Assembly (NCBI RefSeq): GCF_004116405.1
Contig: NZ_SDIC01000002.1
Coordinates: 186,001-250,000, forward strand
Origin: Halegenticoccus tardaugens
Lineage (GTDB): Archaea; Halobacteriota; Halobacteria; Halobacteriales; Haloferacaceae
Length of the DNA stretch: 64,000 nt
Direction: 5' to 3'
Part shown: piece after piece, positions 1-7,653 of the stretch
Layout: every line of letters starts with the position of its first letter
Numbering within the stretch: the first letter of the stretch is position 1
Notes under the pieces: model-generated
What the model was told of the DNA's origin: nothing
Databases searched by the model: none
What the model saw: the letters and a program-made list of their open reading frames with translations, nothing else
Made by a program: the position numbers and the translations under genes

Positions 1-1174
1 ATAGGAAGACAACAGCGGCAGCGTACGCGAGCACGAACGAGAGTGAGAACGACCCCGCCCACGCTCCCAACGTCACGAGAATCTTCCGGGCGTCGACCGC
101 ACCCCAGCCGCCGACTGCGGCACCACTTCCGATAATCGAGCTGACAATAATCTCGTTGAACGACACGGGGACGCCCAGCAGGACGGCCAGTTGTGCAATC
201 AGGAACGACGGGACGAGCGCCGAGATAGCGCGTCGCGGCCCGAGCGACGAATAGTCCTGCGCCAGGGACTTGATCATCCTGGGAGCGCCCGTCCACGAGC
301 CCGCGAGCATCCCAAGACCACCTCCGACGAGCACCACGACCACCGACACCATCTCAACCTCGTCGAGGAGTGGAATCAACGGCCCGACTGCAAGTCCGAC
401 CTGACTGCCACCCGCGGAGAACGCAACGAGCGATCCGAGTACGAGCAGTACGTGCTGCAGTCCCCCGCGTTGGTGGCGACCAACATCCCACCAGACGACG
501 GCAGCGACAGCCAGCGCCGCACCACCGGTAACGACGACCGCCGACGCGGGTCCCTCGACCGCTAGCGTGTGCTGTCCGACTTCTCGGACGGTCCCCGCGG
601 AGTTCGTCCCACCGAGGAAGCTGAACTCGACGTTCACGAGGACGACAGTGACGAGGCCGACGAGGACGGGGATACTGTACCGTTCAGGTACGTCAGGTCG
701 TGGGAGGACGCTCGCAATAGCGAACGCGATCCCACCGCCGACGACCGGCGTCAACACCCAGACGGCGGCGATCTGCTGGTACTTCGACCAAACCGGCGTG
801 CCACCGAGCGCGAGACCGACGCCGATGACGGCACCGGTCACGGTGAAGGCGGTCGCAATCGGGTACCCCGTGATGATGCCGATCGCCATCAGTCCAGCAC
901 CCAACACCAAAACTAGGATGACCCCAGCGACGGGCATACTCAGACCGCCGACGAGGCCGCTCCCGACGGCCTCTGAAACGTTTCCGCCCTGCGTGACTGC
1001 GCCGACGAACCCGAAGATGCCAACCAGGAGAGCGGCCCGCATCGTGCTAATGGCGTTCGCGCCGACGGCGGGCGCAAAAGGGGTCGCTCCGCTTGATCCG
1101 GCACCGATAACCCACGCCATGAACAGGCTGGCGAGCGATGCACCGACGAAGAGGGCGATAAGAGCGGGGTCCAT
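1..1174 (-). CDS. PiT-family anion permease (partial, 3' end outside window)
   Basis: Integral membrane transporter of the inorganic phosphate transporter (PiT) family. The reading frame is open from the ATG at 1174 to the window edge, giving about 390 residues without a stop. It starts MDPALIALFVGASLACMAWV, and the family-typical GANAISTMRAALLVG stretch (about residues 36-50) marks the first PiT repeat, with further hydrophobic helices to the edge. It begins 15 bp after the stop of a YeeE/YedE gene and is the last visible member of a four-gene sulfur operon. PiT proteins usually carry phosphate with H+ or Na+, but CysP of Bacillus is a PiT-family sulfate permease. The sulfur neighbours therefore make sulfate, sulfite or thiosulfate a real alternative substrate. 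Family assignment is firm; substrate is inferred. Confidence 0.85.
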   Translation of the reverse strand, partial: MDPALIALFVGASLASLFMAWVIGAGSSGATPFAPAVGANAISTMRAALLVGIFGFVGAVTQGGNVSEAVGSGLVGGLSMPVAGVILVLVLGAGLMAIGIITGYPIATAFTVTGAVIGVGLALGGTPVWSKYQQIAAVWVLTPVVGGGIAFAIASVLPRPDVPERYSIPVLVGLVTVVLVNVEFSFLGGTNSAGTVREVGQHTLAVEGPASAVVVTGGAALAVAAVVWWDVGRHQRGGLQHVLLVLGSLVAFSAGGSQVGLAVGPLIPLLDEVEMVSVVVVLVGGGLGMLAGSWTGAPRMIKSLAQDYSSLGPRRAISALVPSFLIAQLAVLLGVPVSFNEIIVSSIIGSGAAVGGWGAVDARKILVTLGAWAGSFSLSFVLAYAAAVVFL

Positions 1175-1189
1175 CTGAACAGGGGGGAG

Positions 1190-1648
1190 TTAGTCAGCGC
1201 CCGCTGGGGTGGTGTCGGGGGCTTGGCTGCGACTGCGCCAGTAGCCCTGGATGTAGGCGCCGATGAACATCCCGGCGAGCGCCCACAGGATGGTAACATT
1301 CCCGACACCGAGGCTAGCGTACGCCGCGCCCGGGCAGATGCCGGAGAGCCCCCAACCGACGCCGAAGATGGCGCCGCCCACGAGGACGTTCCGGTCGAAG
1401 GGCTTCAGCCGCCGCTCGTAGAGGTCGCCCGTGAGCGGTGCGGCGTCCCGAATCCGAGGGAGCAGGGCGAACGCAACCCCGGAGACGATTGCGGCACCGA
1501 ACATGACAAAGAGGAGTCCGAGATCGTCGAACTGGAGGAAGTCCAGCACGACCTCCGGTCGCGCCATGTGGCTGAATCCGAGCCCGAACCCGAAGATCAG
1601 GCCGCCGACGAAGATCAGCGGCTTGAATAGGGGATGTCGGTCCGCCAT
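1190..1648 (-). CDS. YeeE/YedE family membrane protein, second copy (half-transporter)
   Basis: Predicted 152-residue membrane protein of the YeeE/YedE (DUF395, sulfur transport) family. Hydrophobic segments are visible near residues 10-25, 40-60, 85-105 and 115-135. The signature GLSGICPGAAYAS, with its single Cys, lies near residue 105. Homologues move thiosulfate or other sulfane-sulfur anions by relaying through such Cys residues. The ATG at 1648 shares one base with the TAA of the upstream YeeE gene (TAATG), so translation is probably coupled and the two halves may form one carrier. The open frame continues upstream to 1855, but that extension overlaps the neighbouring gene and has no family similarity. 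Exact anion is inferred. Confidence 0.88.
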   Translation of the reverse strand: MADRHPLFKPLIFVGGLIFGFGLGFSHMARPEVVLDFLQFDDLGLLFVMFGAAIVSGVAFALLPRIRDAAPLTGDLYERRLKPFDRNVLVGGAIFGVGWGLSGICPGAAYASLGVGNVTILWALAGMFIGAYIQGYWRSRSQAPDTTPAGAD

Positions 1649-2205
1649 TACGGGCTCACCCCCAGTGCGGCGACGATCTGTGCCGTCCCGATCGCCACGG
1701 TCAGGAACGTCAGCACGCCGACGAGCGACGTCTTCGACGCCGATCCGACGCCACAGACGCCGTGACCAGACGTACAGCCTTTGCCGATCCGGGTGCCGAT
1801 ACCGACGAGGATGCCACCCAGGAACAGTCGCCACGGCTGGACGTCGGTCATCCACAGCGTCACGCCAGCGACCTCGTACAGCTGTCCGGTAGTTCCAGGC
1901 TCGTACAGCGAGCTCGATAGTAGACCGGACTGGAACGTTGTAGCGAAGACCAGCCCGCCGAGGATGATGCCGGCCGTGAACACGAGCCGCCAGTCCCGCG
2001 AGGCAACGTACTGCTGGAACCGCGACTGGTCGGAGAGGTACGACAGCGTCGACTCGAGGAACGTGCTCGCCCCGGCGGGGATGCCCGTCCCGAGGTAGAT
2101 GACGACGGTGCCGAGGCCGACGAGTAACCCACCGACGGCGTACCGACTGATGCCGTTGGGGAACAGCTCGGCGGCCATCTGGAGCGGGACTGGATCAGTC
2201 ATCAT
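1648..2205 (-). CDS. YeeE/YedE family membrane protein, first copy (thiosulfate/sulfur transport)
   Basis: 185-residue polytopic membrane protein of the YeeE/YedE (DUF395) family. The diagnostic GKGCTSGHGVCG motif sits near residues 138-149, with two cysteines matching the conserved Cys relay of TsuA-type thiosulfate transporters. Other hydrophobic helices are at about 25-42, 72-90 and 155-180. It is 8 bp downstream of the rhodanese-MBL gene and overlaps the second YeeE gene by one base, so the operon couples import of a sulfane-sulfur compound to its processing. The paired short YeeE proteins look like a split carrier. Start ATG at 2205 follows the upstream stop closely. Function by family; the transported sulfur species is not shown by sequence. 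Confidence 0.9.
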   Translation of the reverse strand: MMTDPVPLQMAAELFPNGISRYAVGGLLVGLGTVVIYLGTGIPAGASTFLESTLSYLSDQSRFQQYVASRDWRLVFTAGIILGGLVFATTFQSGLLSSSLYEPGTTGQLYEVAGVTLWMTDVQPWRLFLGGILVGIGTRIGKGCTSGHGVCGVGSASKTSLVGVLTFLTVAIGTAQIVAALGVSP

Positions 2206-2213
2206 CGGCGTCG

Positions 2214-3407
2214 TTAGTCACCCGCGAGCGACTCTTGGCTCGCTGCGCAGTTGTTCGGGCCGAGCTCCAAGGTGAATGCTTCCTCGTCGTCGACGGCGTT
2301 CTGGCCGAGGTTCGTCGCGATGATGTCCTCGTAGTTGGCCGGTCTAGGCGGCATATCCGAGAGGATCAGCTCGACGAACTCGTCTTCGTCCATTGTGAGT
2401 GCGTCCATCTCCTCGACGAGGTTGCCGATAGGCGCGGTGTAGGTGCCGTCAGCGGCCGGTTCAGCGGCATCACTGAAGTGCGCACCACCGATTAGCGTGT
2501 CGTCTGGCAGCGTCAGCACGCGTTCCTGGAGGGACTCGTAGAGCAGGCGTGCCGCGTCGGGCGCGCCGTCGTCGCCTTCCTCGAGGTCGGGGCGGGCGAC
2601 GCTCTCGATGAACAGCCCGTCACCGGTCGCAAGTAGGCTGTCGTCCACCAGGTAGGAGGTCATCCCCGTGGTGTGGCCGGGCGTGTAGACGGCCTCGATG
2701 GTAGTATCGCCGACCTGGAATTCGTCACCGTCCGCGGCGGTGGTCATGTCGTCGGCGTACGTGACGCCGCGGTCGACGGCCGCCTCGGGGATGACGCCTT
2801 CGACGCCCTCGGCGTCGAGATCACGCACACCCGAGATGTGGTCGGCGTGGATGTGTGTGTCCAGCGCGAACTTCAGGTCGACGTCGAGGTCGTCCGCATC
2901 CGCGAGGTAGCGGTCGGTGAACGCGCGAAGTGGGTCGATGATCGCGGCTTCGCCGTCGTCGTAGAGGAGGTAGCCGAGACAGCCCGAGGAGGGGCGCTGG
3001 TACTGCAGGAGCGTGCCAGTACCGTCATAGTCGGTGACTTCGACGGTCTCGTAGATGCTCGCCCAGCCGTTCATCCCGTCTTCGAGGTGGTTGACGTCGT
3101 ACCCGCGTTCCGCGAGCGTGCCTGCGACGTACTCGCTGGCACCGCCCTTCGCGCACAGGACAGTCACTTCGCGGTCGTCGGGGATTTGGTCGAGGACGTC
3201 CTCTCCGATCTCGTCTTCGAGGAACTCGAAGTACGGGATATTTATCGACGTGACGTTCTCGCCGTCGATACGCCACTCGTCGTAGTCGGATTGCATACGT
3301 GCGTCGAGGAGCGTGATGTCCTCGCCGGCGTCGATGCGGTCCTTCAGTGCTTCCGGTTCGACCGTTTCCACGGCGACATCCGGAGTTGGGAAATCGTCAG
3401 CGTTCAT
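2214..3407 (-). CDS. Rhodanese / metallo-beta-lactamase fusion (persulfide dioxygenase-like sulfurtransferase)
   Basis: 397-residue cytoplasmic fusion. Residues about 12-122 form a rhodanese domain with active-site Cys85 in CAKGGAS. Residues about 130-330 form an MBL domain of the ETHE1/persulfide dioxygenase type with HIHADH (His185, His187, Asp189, His190), His245, Asp263 and His310, so all metal ligands are present. Roughly 65 further C-terminal residues are of unknown role. The expected chemistry is transfer of sulfane sulfur to a thiol and oxidation or hydrolysis of the persulfide. The domain order, rhodanese first, differs from the common MBL-rhodanese arrangement. It heads the operon with two YeeE transporters and the PiT permease. 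A dyad lies 47-71 bp upstream. No signal peptide is visible. Confidence 0.92.
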   Translation of the reverse strand: MNADDFPTPDVAVETVEPEALKDRIDAGEDITLLDARMQSDYDEWRIDGENVTSINIPYFEFLEDEIGEDVLDQIPDDREVTVLCAKGGASEYVAGTLAERGYDVNHLEDGMNGWASIYETVEVTDYDGTGTLLQYQRPSSGCLGYLLYDDGEAAIIDPLRAFTDRYLADADDLDVDLKFALDTHIHADHISGVRDLDAEGVEGVIPEAAVDRGVTYADDMTTAADGDEFQVGDTTIEAVYTPGHTTGMTSYLVDDSLLATGDGLFIESVARPDLEEGDDGAPDAARLLYESLQERVLTLPDDTLIGGAHFSDAAEPAADGTYTAPIGNLVEEMDALTMDEDEFVELILSDMPPRPANYEDIIATNLGQNAVDDEEAFTLELGPNNCAASQESLAGD

Positions 3408-3453
3408 CTTGTGCAGTCGCTTCTACCGGTCGGATACACAAAAGCATTCTCAT

Positions 3454-3478
3454 AGTATTTCCTATATCGAACAATACT
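3454..3478. promoter_or_regulatory. Dyad operator, sulfur operon promoter (minus-strand genes)
   Basis: Inverted repeat AGTATT-N13-AATACT, extendable by one base each side to 7-bp arms (3453-3479). It lies upstream of the rhodanese-MBL start at 3407. The same arms and the same 13-bp spacer occur upstream of the TusA-like gene and of the CoA-disulfide-reductase-like gene. The function as a repressor or activator site is inferred from this sharing. Confidence 0.6.
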
Positions 3479-3609
3479 AATCGGGGACGTAGACGTCAGA
3501 TTTTCTCAAATATGCCCTATATCGCCCTATCAGAGTGTGTACTGAGAGAACTATACAAGTGAGTGTTTGCAGTAGACACAAGAACCGACAATCTTTTGGT
3601 CGGGTAGTG

Positions 3610-3634
3610 AGTATTGTGCGATAGCTCCAATACA
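3610..3634. promoter_or_regulatory. Dyad operator, tusA-dsrE promoter
   Basis: AGTATT-N13-AATACA, with five of six arm bases paired and spacing identical to 3454-3478. Its centre is 34 bp before the ATG at 3656. It lies in the same divergent intergenic region as the first dyad, so one regulator could control both directions. Confidence 0.55.
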
Positions 3635-3655
3635 AACCATCGGAGCAGATAACCA

Positions 3656-3901
3656 ATGAGTGCCGAATTCAACACCGCAGAGACGCTCGACGTGAAAGGT
3701 GCATCGTGCCCCATGCCAGTGGTGAAGACGAAGTCCGCCATCGACGACCTCGCAGCCGGCGAAATCCTCGAAGTGCTGGCGACTGATCCCGGCAGTATGA
3801 GCGACATCGACGGCTGGGCGTCCGGAACCGATGGCGTCGAACTAGTCGCCCAAGAGGAAGGCGACGACGTGTACAAACACTACGTGCGCAAGACGGAGTA
3901 A
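3656..3901 (+). CDS. tusA: TusA-like sulfurtransferase (SirA/TusA family)
   Basis: 81-residue soluble protein of the TusA/SirA/YeeD family. The active motif CPMP is at residues 18-21, with Cys18 as the persulfide carrier, preceded by LDVKGAS as expected. TusA proteins hand sulfane sulfur between enzymes and are frequent partners of YeeE/YedE transporters and DsrE-like proteins, both of which are present here. A purine-rich GGAG lies about 13 bases before the ATG. The downstream DsrE-like gene begins 2 bp after the stop, so the two are cotranscribed. Length and motif make the family assignment nearly certain. The biological acceptor (tRNA thiolation, Moco or sulfur oxidation) cannot be told from sequence. 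Confidence 0.93.
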   Translation: MSAEFNTAETLDVKGASCPMPVVKTKSAIDDLAAGEILEVLATDPGSMSDIDGWASGTDGVELVAQEEGDDVYKHYVRKTE

Positions 3902-3903
3902 CG

Positions 3904-4476
3904 ATGAGCACGGATATACCTGACACGCCGTCCAACGACGTCCCCTCCCGCGAGGAGCTGGCCGCACGCATCGACGAACTCGAAGATGCGCTTGCGGAGG
4001 CCACAAGCGAGGACGACACCAAGAAGATGAGTATCATCGCGACGAAGGGCACGCTCGACATGGCGTACCCGCCGCTCATCCTCGCCAGCACCGCGGCCGC
4101 ATTCGGCTACGAGGTGACCGTCTTCCACACGTTCTGGGGACTGGACATCCTCCACGAGGAGCGCTCGAAGAACCTCAAGCTGAGCTCCATCGGCAACCCC
4201 AACTTGCCGGTCCCGAACGCGGTCGCCGCGCTCCCCGGCATGGACCACGTGACAACGAAGATGATGGAGAAGAAAATCGCGGACAACGACACCGCGACCA
4301 TCGAGGAACTCATTGAGACGAGCCTCGACATGGGCGTGGAGTTTCAGGCCTGTCAGATGACCATCGACCTGATGGACTACGACGAAGACGACTTCTACGA
4401 CGGCGTCACCACCGGCGTCGGCGCCGCGACGGCGATCCAGGACATGGCTGAGGCCGACATCCAGCTCCTCATCTGA
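3904..4476 (+). CDS. DsrE/DsrF/DsrH-like sulfur relay protein
   Basis: 190-residue soluble protein. After an acidic, probably helical leader (residues 1-40), residues 42-190 match the DsrE/DsrF/DsrH-like fold: MSIIATKGTLDMAYPPLILA at the start, the VTVFHTFWGLDIL strand, and EFQACQMTIDLM with candidate sulfur-accepting Cys150. Such proteins accept persulfide from TusA. Placement 2 bp after a TusA-like gene and beside sulfur transporters supports that role. The stop overlaps the start of the next small gene (TGATG). Start ATG at 3904 was chosen because it follows the TusA stop and gives the complete leader. The partner relation is inferred; the family is clear. Confidence 0.9.
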   Translation: MSTDIPDTPSNDVPSREELAARIDELEDALAEATSEDDTKKMSIIATKGTLDMAYPPLILASTAAAFGYEVTVFHTFWGLDILHEERSKNLKLSSIGNPNLPVPNAVAALPGMDHVTTKMMEKKIADNDTATIEELIETSLDMGVEFQACQMTIDLMDYDEDDFYDGVTTGVGAATAIQDMAEADIQLLI

Positions 4477-4700
4477 TGGCGGTGACTACTTTTCCTCCGG
4501 CTGTTAGAATCGTCGACGCCATCGCCAACGAAGCCAACGTCGATCCCGGGGAGCTATCCCCGCCACTCGCTGACGTTATCGATCCAGATGCGCTCGATGT
4601 GCTCCTCGAACAGGCGGACCCGTCCGCGCAGGTCGAAGTGCGCTTCACATACCGGGGGTACGAAGTCGTCGCCCACCCGAACGGCGATGTCGACGTCTAG
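4476..4700 (+). CDS. HalOD1-type output domain protein
   Basis: 74-residue protein that is essentially one HalOD1 domain: PAVRIVDAIANEANVDPGEL, then LADVIDPDALDVLLE, then VRFTYRGYEVVAHPNGDVDV. HalOD1 is a small haloarchaeal domain often found at the end of response regulators or alone; its biochemical role is not established. The ATG overlaps the DsrE stop in TGATG, so it is translated with the sulfur relay genes. A stand-alone HalOD1 in a sulfur operon may tune expression or bind a partner, but that is inference. Confidence 0.75.
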   Translation: MAVTTFPPAVRIVDAIANEANVDPGELSPPLADVIDPDALDVLLEQADPSAQVEVRFTYRGYEVVAHPNGDVDV

Positions 4701-4885
4701 GAGTTCTCAGTTCCGGCTTCTATCCCGCAACGTCCGGTTGATAGCCGTCATTCGGCGGACTCGTTCGTCCGAGACGCCGTCAAGATCCTGTCTGAGGGAA
4801 CAAGAGCATCTGAAACCGAGAGAATTGCGCAGCGCCCGTATCCGCGGAGAGGAGTGATCACGCACCCAGAAACTACGAGATCGTT

Positions 4886-4978
4886 CTAGTGCTCGTGGTC
4901 ATGATGATGGTGATGGTTCCCATCGTGTCCCTGATGCGTGAATTGCCCTGTAATAGCGCCGGACGGGCGGTGATCTAG
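4886..4978 (-). pseudogene. His-rich C-terminal coding remnant
   Basis: An open stretch without a start codon ends in a TAG at 4886-4888 and encodes a tail with five consecutive His followed by DHEH, preceded by QGHDGN. It abuts the stop of the M20 peptidase gene but lies in another frame, with a TGA just upstream of it in its own frame. It may be the end of a lost metal-binding protein, or the former tail of the neighbouring gene now separated by a frameshift. The 4701-4885 stretch shows nothing else. Confidence 0.3.
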
Positions 4979-6231
4979 TCATCGACCGACTCTGACCACG
5001 CGGCCGGGAGCCTGATGTACACGGCTGCGTTCTCAATCAACGCGCCAACGGTCGTGTACTCGTCGACGGCGTGGACGGTATCGGTCCCGAGCGCAAACTC
5101 AACCGTCGGGATTCCTTCCTTCCGGAGGCGCTTCGCGTCGCCGCCGCCCGTCGCGCTCCGGAGGTAGACGCGCTCATCCGTCACGTCCTCGGCGGTCGAC
5201 GCGACGGCCTCGACCAGCGGGCTATCGATCGGCTCCGCCGTCCCGACGCTCCAAGAGACGTCGGCGATCTCGATTCCCTCGCAGTCCGCGACACAGTCCC
5301 GGATGTCCGCGAGGACGGTCGAGGTGTCCACGCCCGCGGTCAGTCGGATGTCGACCTCCGCGCGGGCGGACTGCGGGACACTGTTTATCGCCTCACCGCC
5401 CTCAAGGACGCCAAGGTTGATAGACGGGTACCTGAAGAGTTCGCGGGCAGTCGCCTCGCCCATACTTGGCGCGTAGTACTCGACGGACTCCTTGATGATC
5501 GGCTCCATCTCAGGGGCAACACGGAGTTCGCGTGTCCCGAAGCGCTCGTGCATCGTCTCGACGGCCTCGTAGAGCCGGTCAATCGCGTTCTCACCCAGTA
5601 CGGGCCGCGAGCCGTGTGCAGCCTCACCAGTCGCTCGGAGCGTCAACCAGATACTCCCTCGGTCGGCGACAGTCACAGAATGATGCCCCGCCTCGCAGGT
5701 CGGTTCGCCGATAACGCAGGCGTCCGCGTCGAGTCGGCCAGCCTCCAAGAGTGCCGGAAGACCCGCGTCGCCTCCGATCTCCTCGTCGCTGACGAACGCG
5801 AACAGGAGGTTCACCGGCGGGGTGGTCCCGGTCTCGGCGTAGGCCCGGAGGGCAGTCACCATCGCCGCGACCGCGCCCTTCATGTCGGTCGCGCCGCGGC
5901 CGTAGACGTGATCGCCGTCGCGCTCGCCCAGCGGATCGTGGGACCACTCGTCGGTATCAAACGGGACCGTGTCTGTGTGGCCGTTGAATAACAGCGTTCG
6001 GTCTCGCTCGCCCGGCACGAACGCGAGCAGGTTCGGCTTCGCTGGGTCGACCGCGAACCGTTCGACGTCGACGTCGAGCAGGTCTAGCCGCGACTCGATT
6101 ACGTCGACGATTTCGCGCGTGTCGCCAGGCGGGTTTGACGTGTCCACAGCAAGCAGGTCGAGCGTTAGGTCTACGAGCTCCTCTCGATGGACACTTGCGT
6201 ACTCCTCGGGGTCCACGTCCTTCATGCTCAT
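4975..6231 (-). CDS. M20 family metallopeptidase (ArgE/DapE type)
   Basis: 418-residue zinc amidohydrolase of the ArgE/DapE/ACY1 group. Using the ATG at 6231, the motif FNGHTDTVP gives His85 and Asp87, GRGATDMKG gives the bridging Asp116, and SDEEIGG gives Glu150-Glu151. A dimerisation lid follows in the middle third. It probably removes an acyl or succinyl group, or cleaves a dipeptide. The start is fixed by a 4-bp ATGA overlap with the upstream flavoenzyme gene; the frame stays open to 6279, but that adds a non-conserved leader. It is the second gene of a two-gene operon with the CoA-disulfide-reductase-like enzyme, an unusual pairing. Substrate unknown. Confidence 0.88.
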   Translation of the reverse strand: MSMKDVDPEEYASVHREELVDLTLDLLAVDTSNPPGDTREIVDVIESRLDLLDVDVERFAVDPAKPNLLAFVPGERDRTLLFNGHTDTVPFDTDEWSHDPLGERDGDHVYGRGATDMKGAVAAMVTALRAYAETGTTPPVNLLFAFVSDEEIGGDAGLPALLEAGRLDADACVIGEPTCEAGHHSVTVADRGSIWLTLRATGEAAHGSRPVLGENAIDRLYEAVETMHERFGTRELRVAPEMEPIIKESVEYYAPSMGEATARELFRYPSINLGVLEGGEAINSVPQSARAEVDIRLTAGVDTSTVLADIRDCVADCEGIEIADVSWSVGTAEPIDSPLVEAVASTAEDVTDERVYLRSATGGGDAKRLRKEGIPTVEFALGTDTVHAVDEYTTVGALIENAAVYIRLPAAWSESVDD

Positions 6232-7577
6232 TCCAGCTGCCCCTGTAGGACCTTCGCGGCCGTTAGCACCGGATCCCACACGGGGCTAAACGGCGGCGCG
6301 TACGCCAGGTCCGCGTTCTGTAGCTCGGTCACGGTCATACCGGCGTGCAGAGCCATCACGACGGTGTCGATGCGCTTGGCGCCTTCCGCGCCGACGACGC
6401 TGCCGCCGAGCAGCCGCCCGGAACCCCGATCCGCGACGAGCGTGATCCTGATCTCCTCGCTGCCCGGGTAGTAATCCGCTCGCGACTCATCGGTGATAGT
6501 CACAGTGACGGGCTCAAAGCCGGCCTCGCGGGCCCGCTCCTCGTCGACGACTCCGGTTCTCGCAGCGCCGAGGTCGAAGGCCTTCACGATGGCTGTGCCC
6601 GCGATGTCACCGGTCGGCGTCGGCGAGCCCGTCACCGTCTGTCCGATGGCCCGGCCGGCGCGGTTGGCGGTCAGCGCCAGCGGTACGTGGTCTGGCTCGC
6701 CCGTCACGACATGGCGGGCCTCGGCGCAGTCGCCCGCCGCGTAGACGTTCTCATAGCTCGTCCGTCCGTACTCGTCGGTCGCAATGGCCCCAGTCGAACC
6801 GAGGTCTATCCCGGCCTCCTCCGCAAGGTCAACGTTCGGCATCACGCCCACGCCGACAATGACGACCTCTGCCGGGTCAGCCTCGCCGTCTTGGAGGGCG
6901 ATGCGGTCGACGTGGCCGTCACCGTCGAACCCCGAGACGGCGGTGTCAAGGCGCAGGTCGACGTCTCGCTCGCGAAGGTGGTCCTCGACGATCTCGGCGA
7001 CCGGCTCGCCGAACGGCTGCAGGACGTGCGGCAGCATCTCGTAGAGGGCAACGTCAACGCCGCGGGCCGACAACGCCTCGGCCATTTCGACGCCGACGTA
7101 GCCGCCGCCAACGATCGCAGCCCGCTCCGGAGACTGCTCAGTGACGTACCGCTCGATCGCCCCCGCTTCGTCCATGTCGTGGATCGTGAACACGCCGTCG
7201 AGCCCGATCCCGTCGAACGGAGGGACGTTCGCGCTCGCTCCGGTCCCCACGAGGAGGTCGTCGTACGGCTGCTCGAACTGCTCGCCGTCGCTCTCGACAA
7301 TGACCGTCTCGCCTTCCGGATCGATGCTGACGACTTCGTGGCCGGTCCGAAGGTCAATGTCGCGCTCTTCACGGAACTGCTCCGGCGTCATCGCGACGAG
7401 ATTCTCCAGCTCGTTGACCTCGCCCTTCACGTAGTAGGGCATCCCGCAGGCGGCGTAGGATACCCACTGTCCCTGCTCGAAGACGATCACGTCCAGACCG
7501 GGGTCCTCGCGCTTTGCCTTGCTCGCCGCGCTCATCCCCGCGGCGTCCCCGCCGATGACCACGAACGTGTCGCTCAT
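6228..7577 (-). CDS. FAD-dependent pyridine nucleotide-disulfide oxidoreductase (NADH oxidase / CoA-disulfide reductase-like)
   Basis: 449-residue flavoenzyme. The FAD-binding start VVIGGDAAGMSAAS occupies residues 6-19. The single redox Cys44 lies in SYAACGMPYY, the hallmark of CoA-disulfide reductase, Nox and NADPH sulfur reductase. The NAD(P)H-binding GGGYVG is at 157-162, and the second FAD contact VYAAGDCAEA is near 278-287. A C-terminal dimerisation domain follows. Expected activity is reduction of CoA disulfide, persulfide or polysulfide, which fits the sulfur genes upstream. No fused rhodanese is present, unlike CoADR-RHD enzymes, but a separate one is encoded at 2214-3407. A dyad 29-53 bp upstream matches those at the sulfur promoters. 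Precise electron acceptor unproven. Confidence 0.9.
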   Translation of the reverse strand: MSDTFVVIGGDAAGMSAASKAKREDPGLDVIVFEQGQWVSYAACGMPYYVKGEVNELENLVAMTPEQFREERDIDLRTGHEVVSIDPEGETVIVESDGEQFEQPYDDLLVGTGASANVPPFDGIGLDGVFTIHDMDEAGAIERYVTEQSPERAAIVGGGYVGVEMAEALSARGVDVALYEMLPHVLQPFGEPVAEIVEDHLRERDVDLRLDTAVSGFDGDGHVDRIALQDGEADPAEVVIVGVGVMPNVDLAEEAGIDLGSTGAIATDEYGRTSYENVYAAGDCAEARHVVTGEPDHVPLALTANRAGRAIGQTVTGSPTPTGDIAGTAIVKAFDLGAARTGVVDEERAREAGFEPVTVTITDESRADYYPGSEEIRITLVADRGSGRLLGGSVVGAEGAKRIDTVVMALHAGMTVTELQNADLAYAPPFSPVWDPVLTAAKVLQGQLE

Positions 7578-7605
7578 ACCTCGTAGTTAGAACGGCAAAA
7601 TCAAA

Positions 7606-7630
7606 AATATTCTGTGGTATACCCAATATT
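7606..7630. promoter_or_regulatory. Dyad operator upstream of CoA-disulfide reductase-like gene
   Basis: AATATT-N13-AATATT, symmetric, with the same spacer length as the dyads at 3454 and 3610. The centre is about 41 bp before the start at 7577. The AT-rich arms could also serve the TATA/BRE region. Confidence 0.5.
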
Positions 7631-7653
7631 GAGATAGACTGCCCTATCGCGGG

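Noticed and set aside
191..1178. Open frames on the plus strand across the PiT gene
   Set aside because: They are shadows; the minus-strand frame encodes a continuous, hydrophobic PiT protein.
6345..7586. 413-codon plus-strand frame opposite the flavoenzyme
   Set aside because: Arises from GC-rich third positions of the real minus-strand gene, which has full FAD and NAD motifs.
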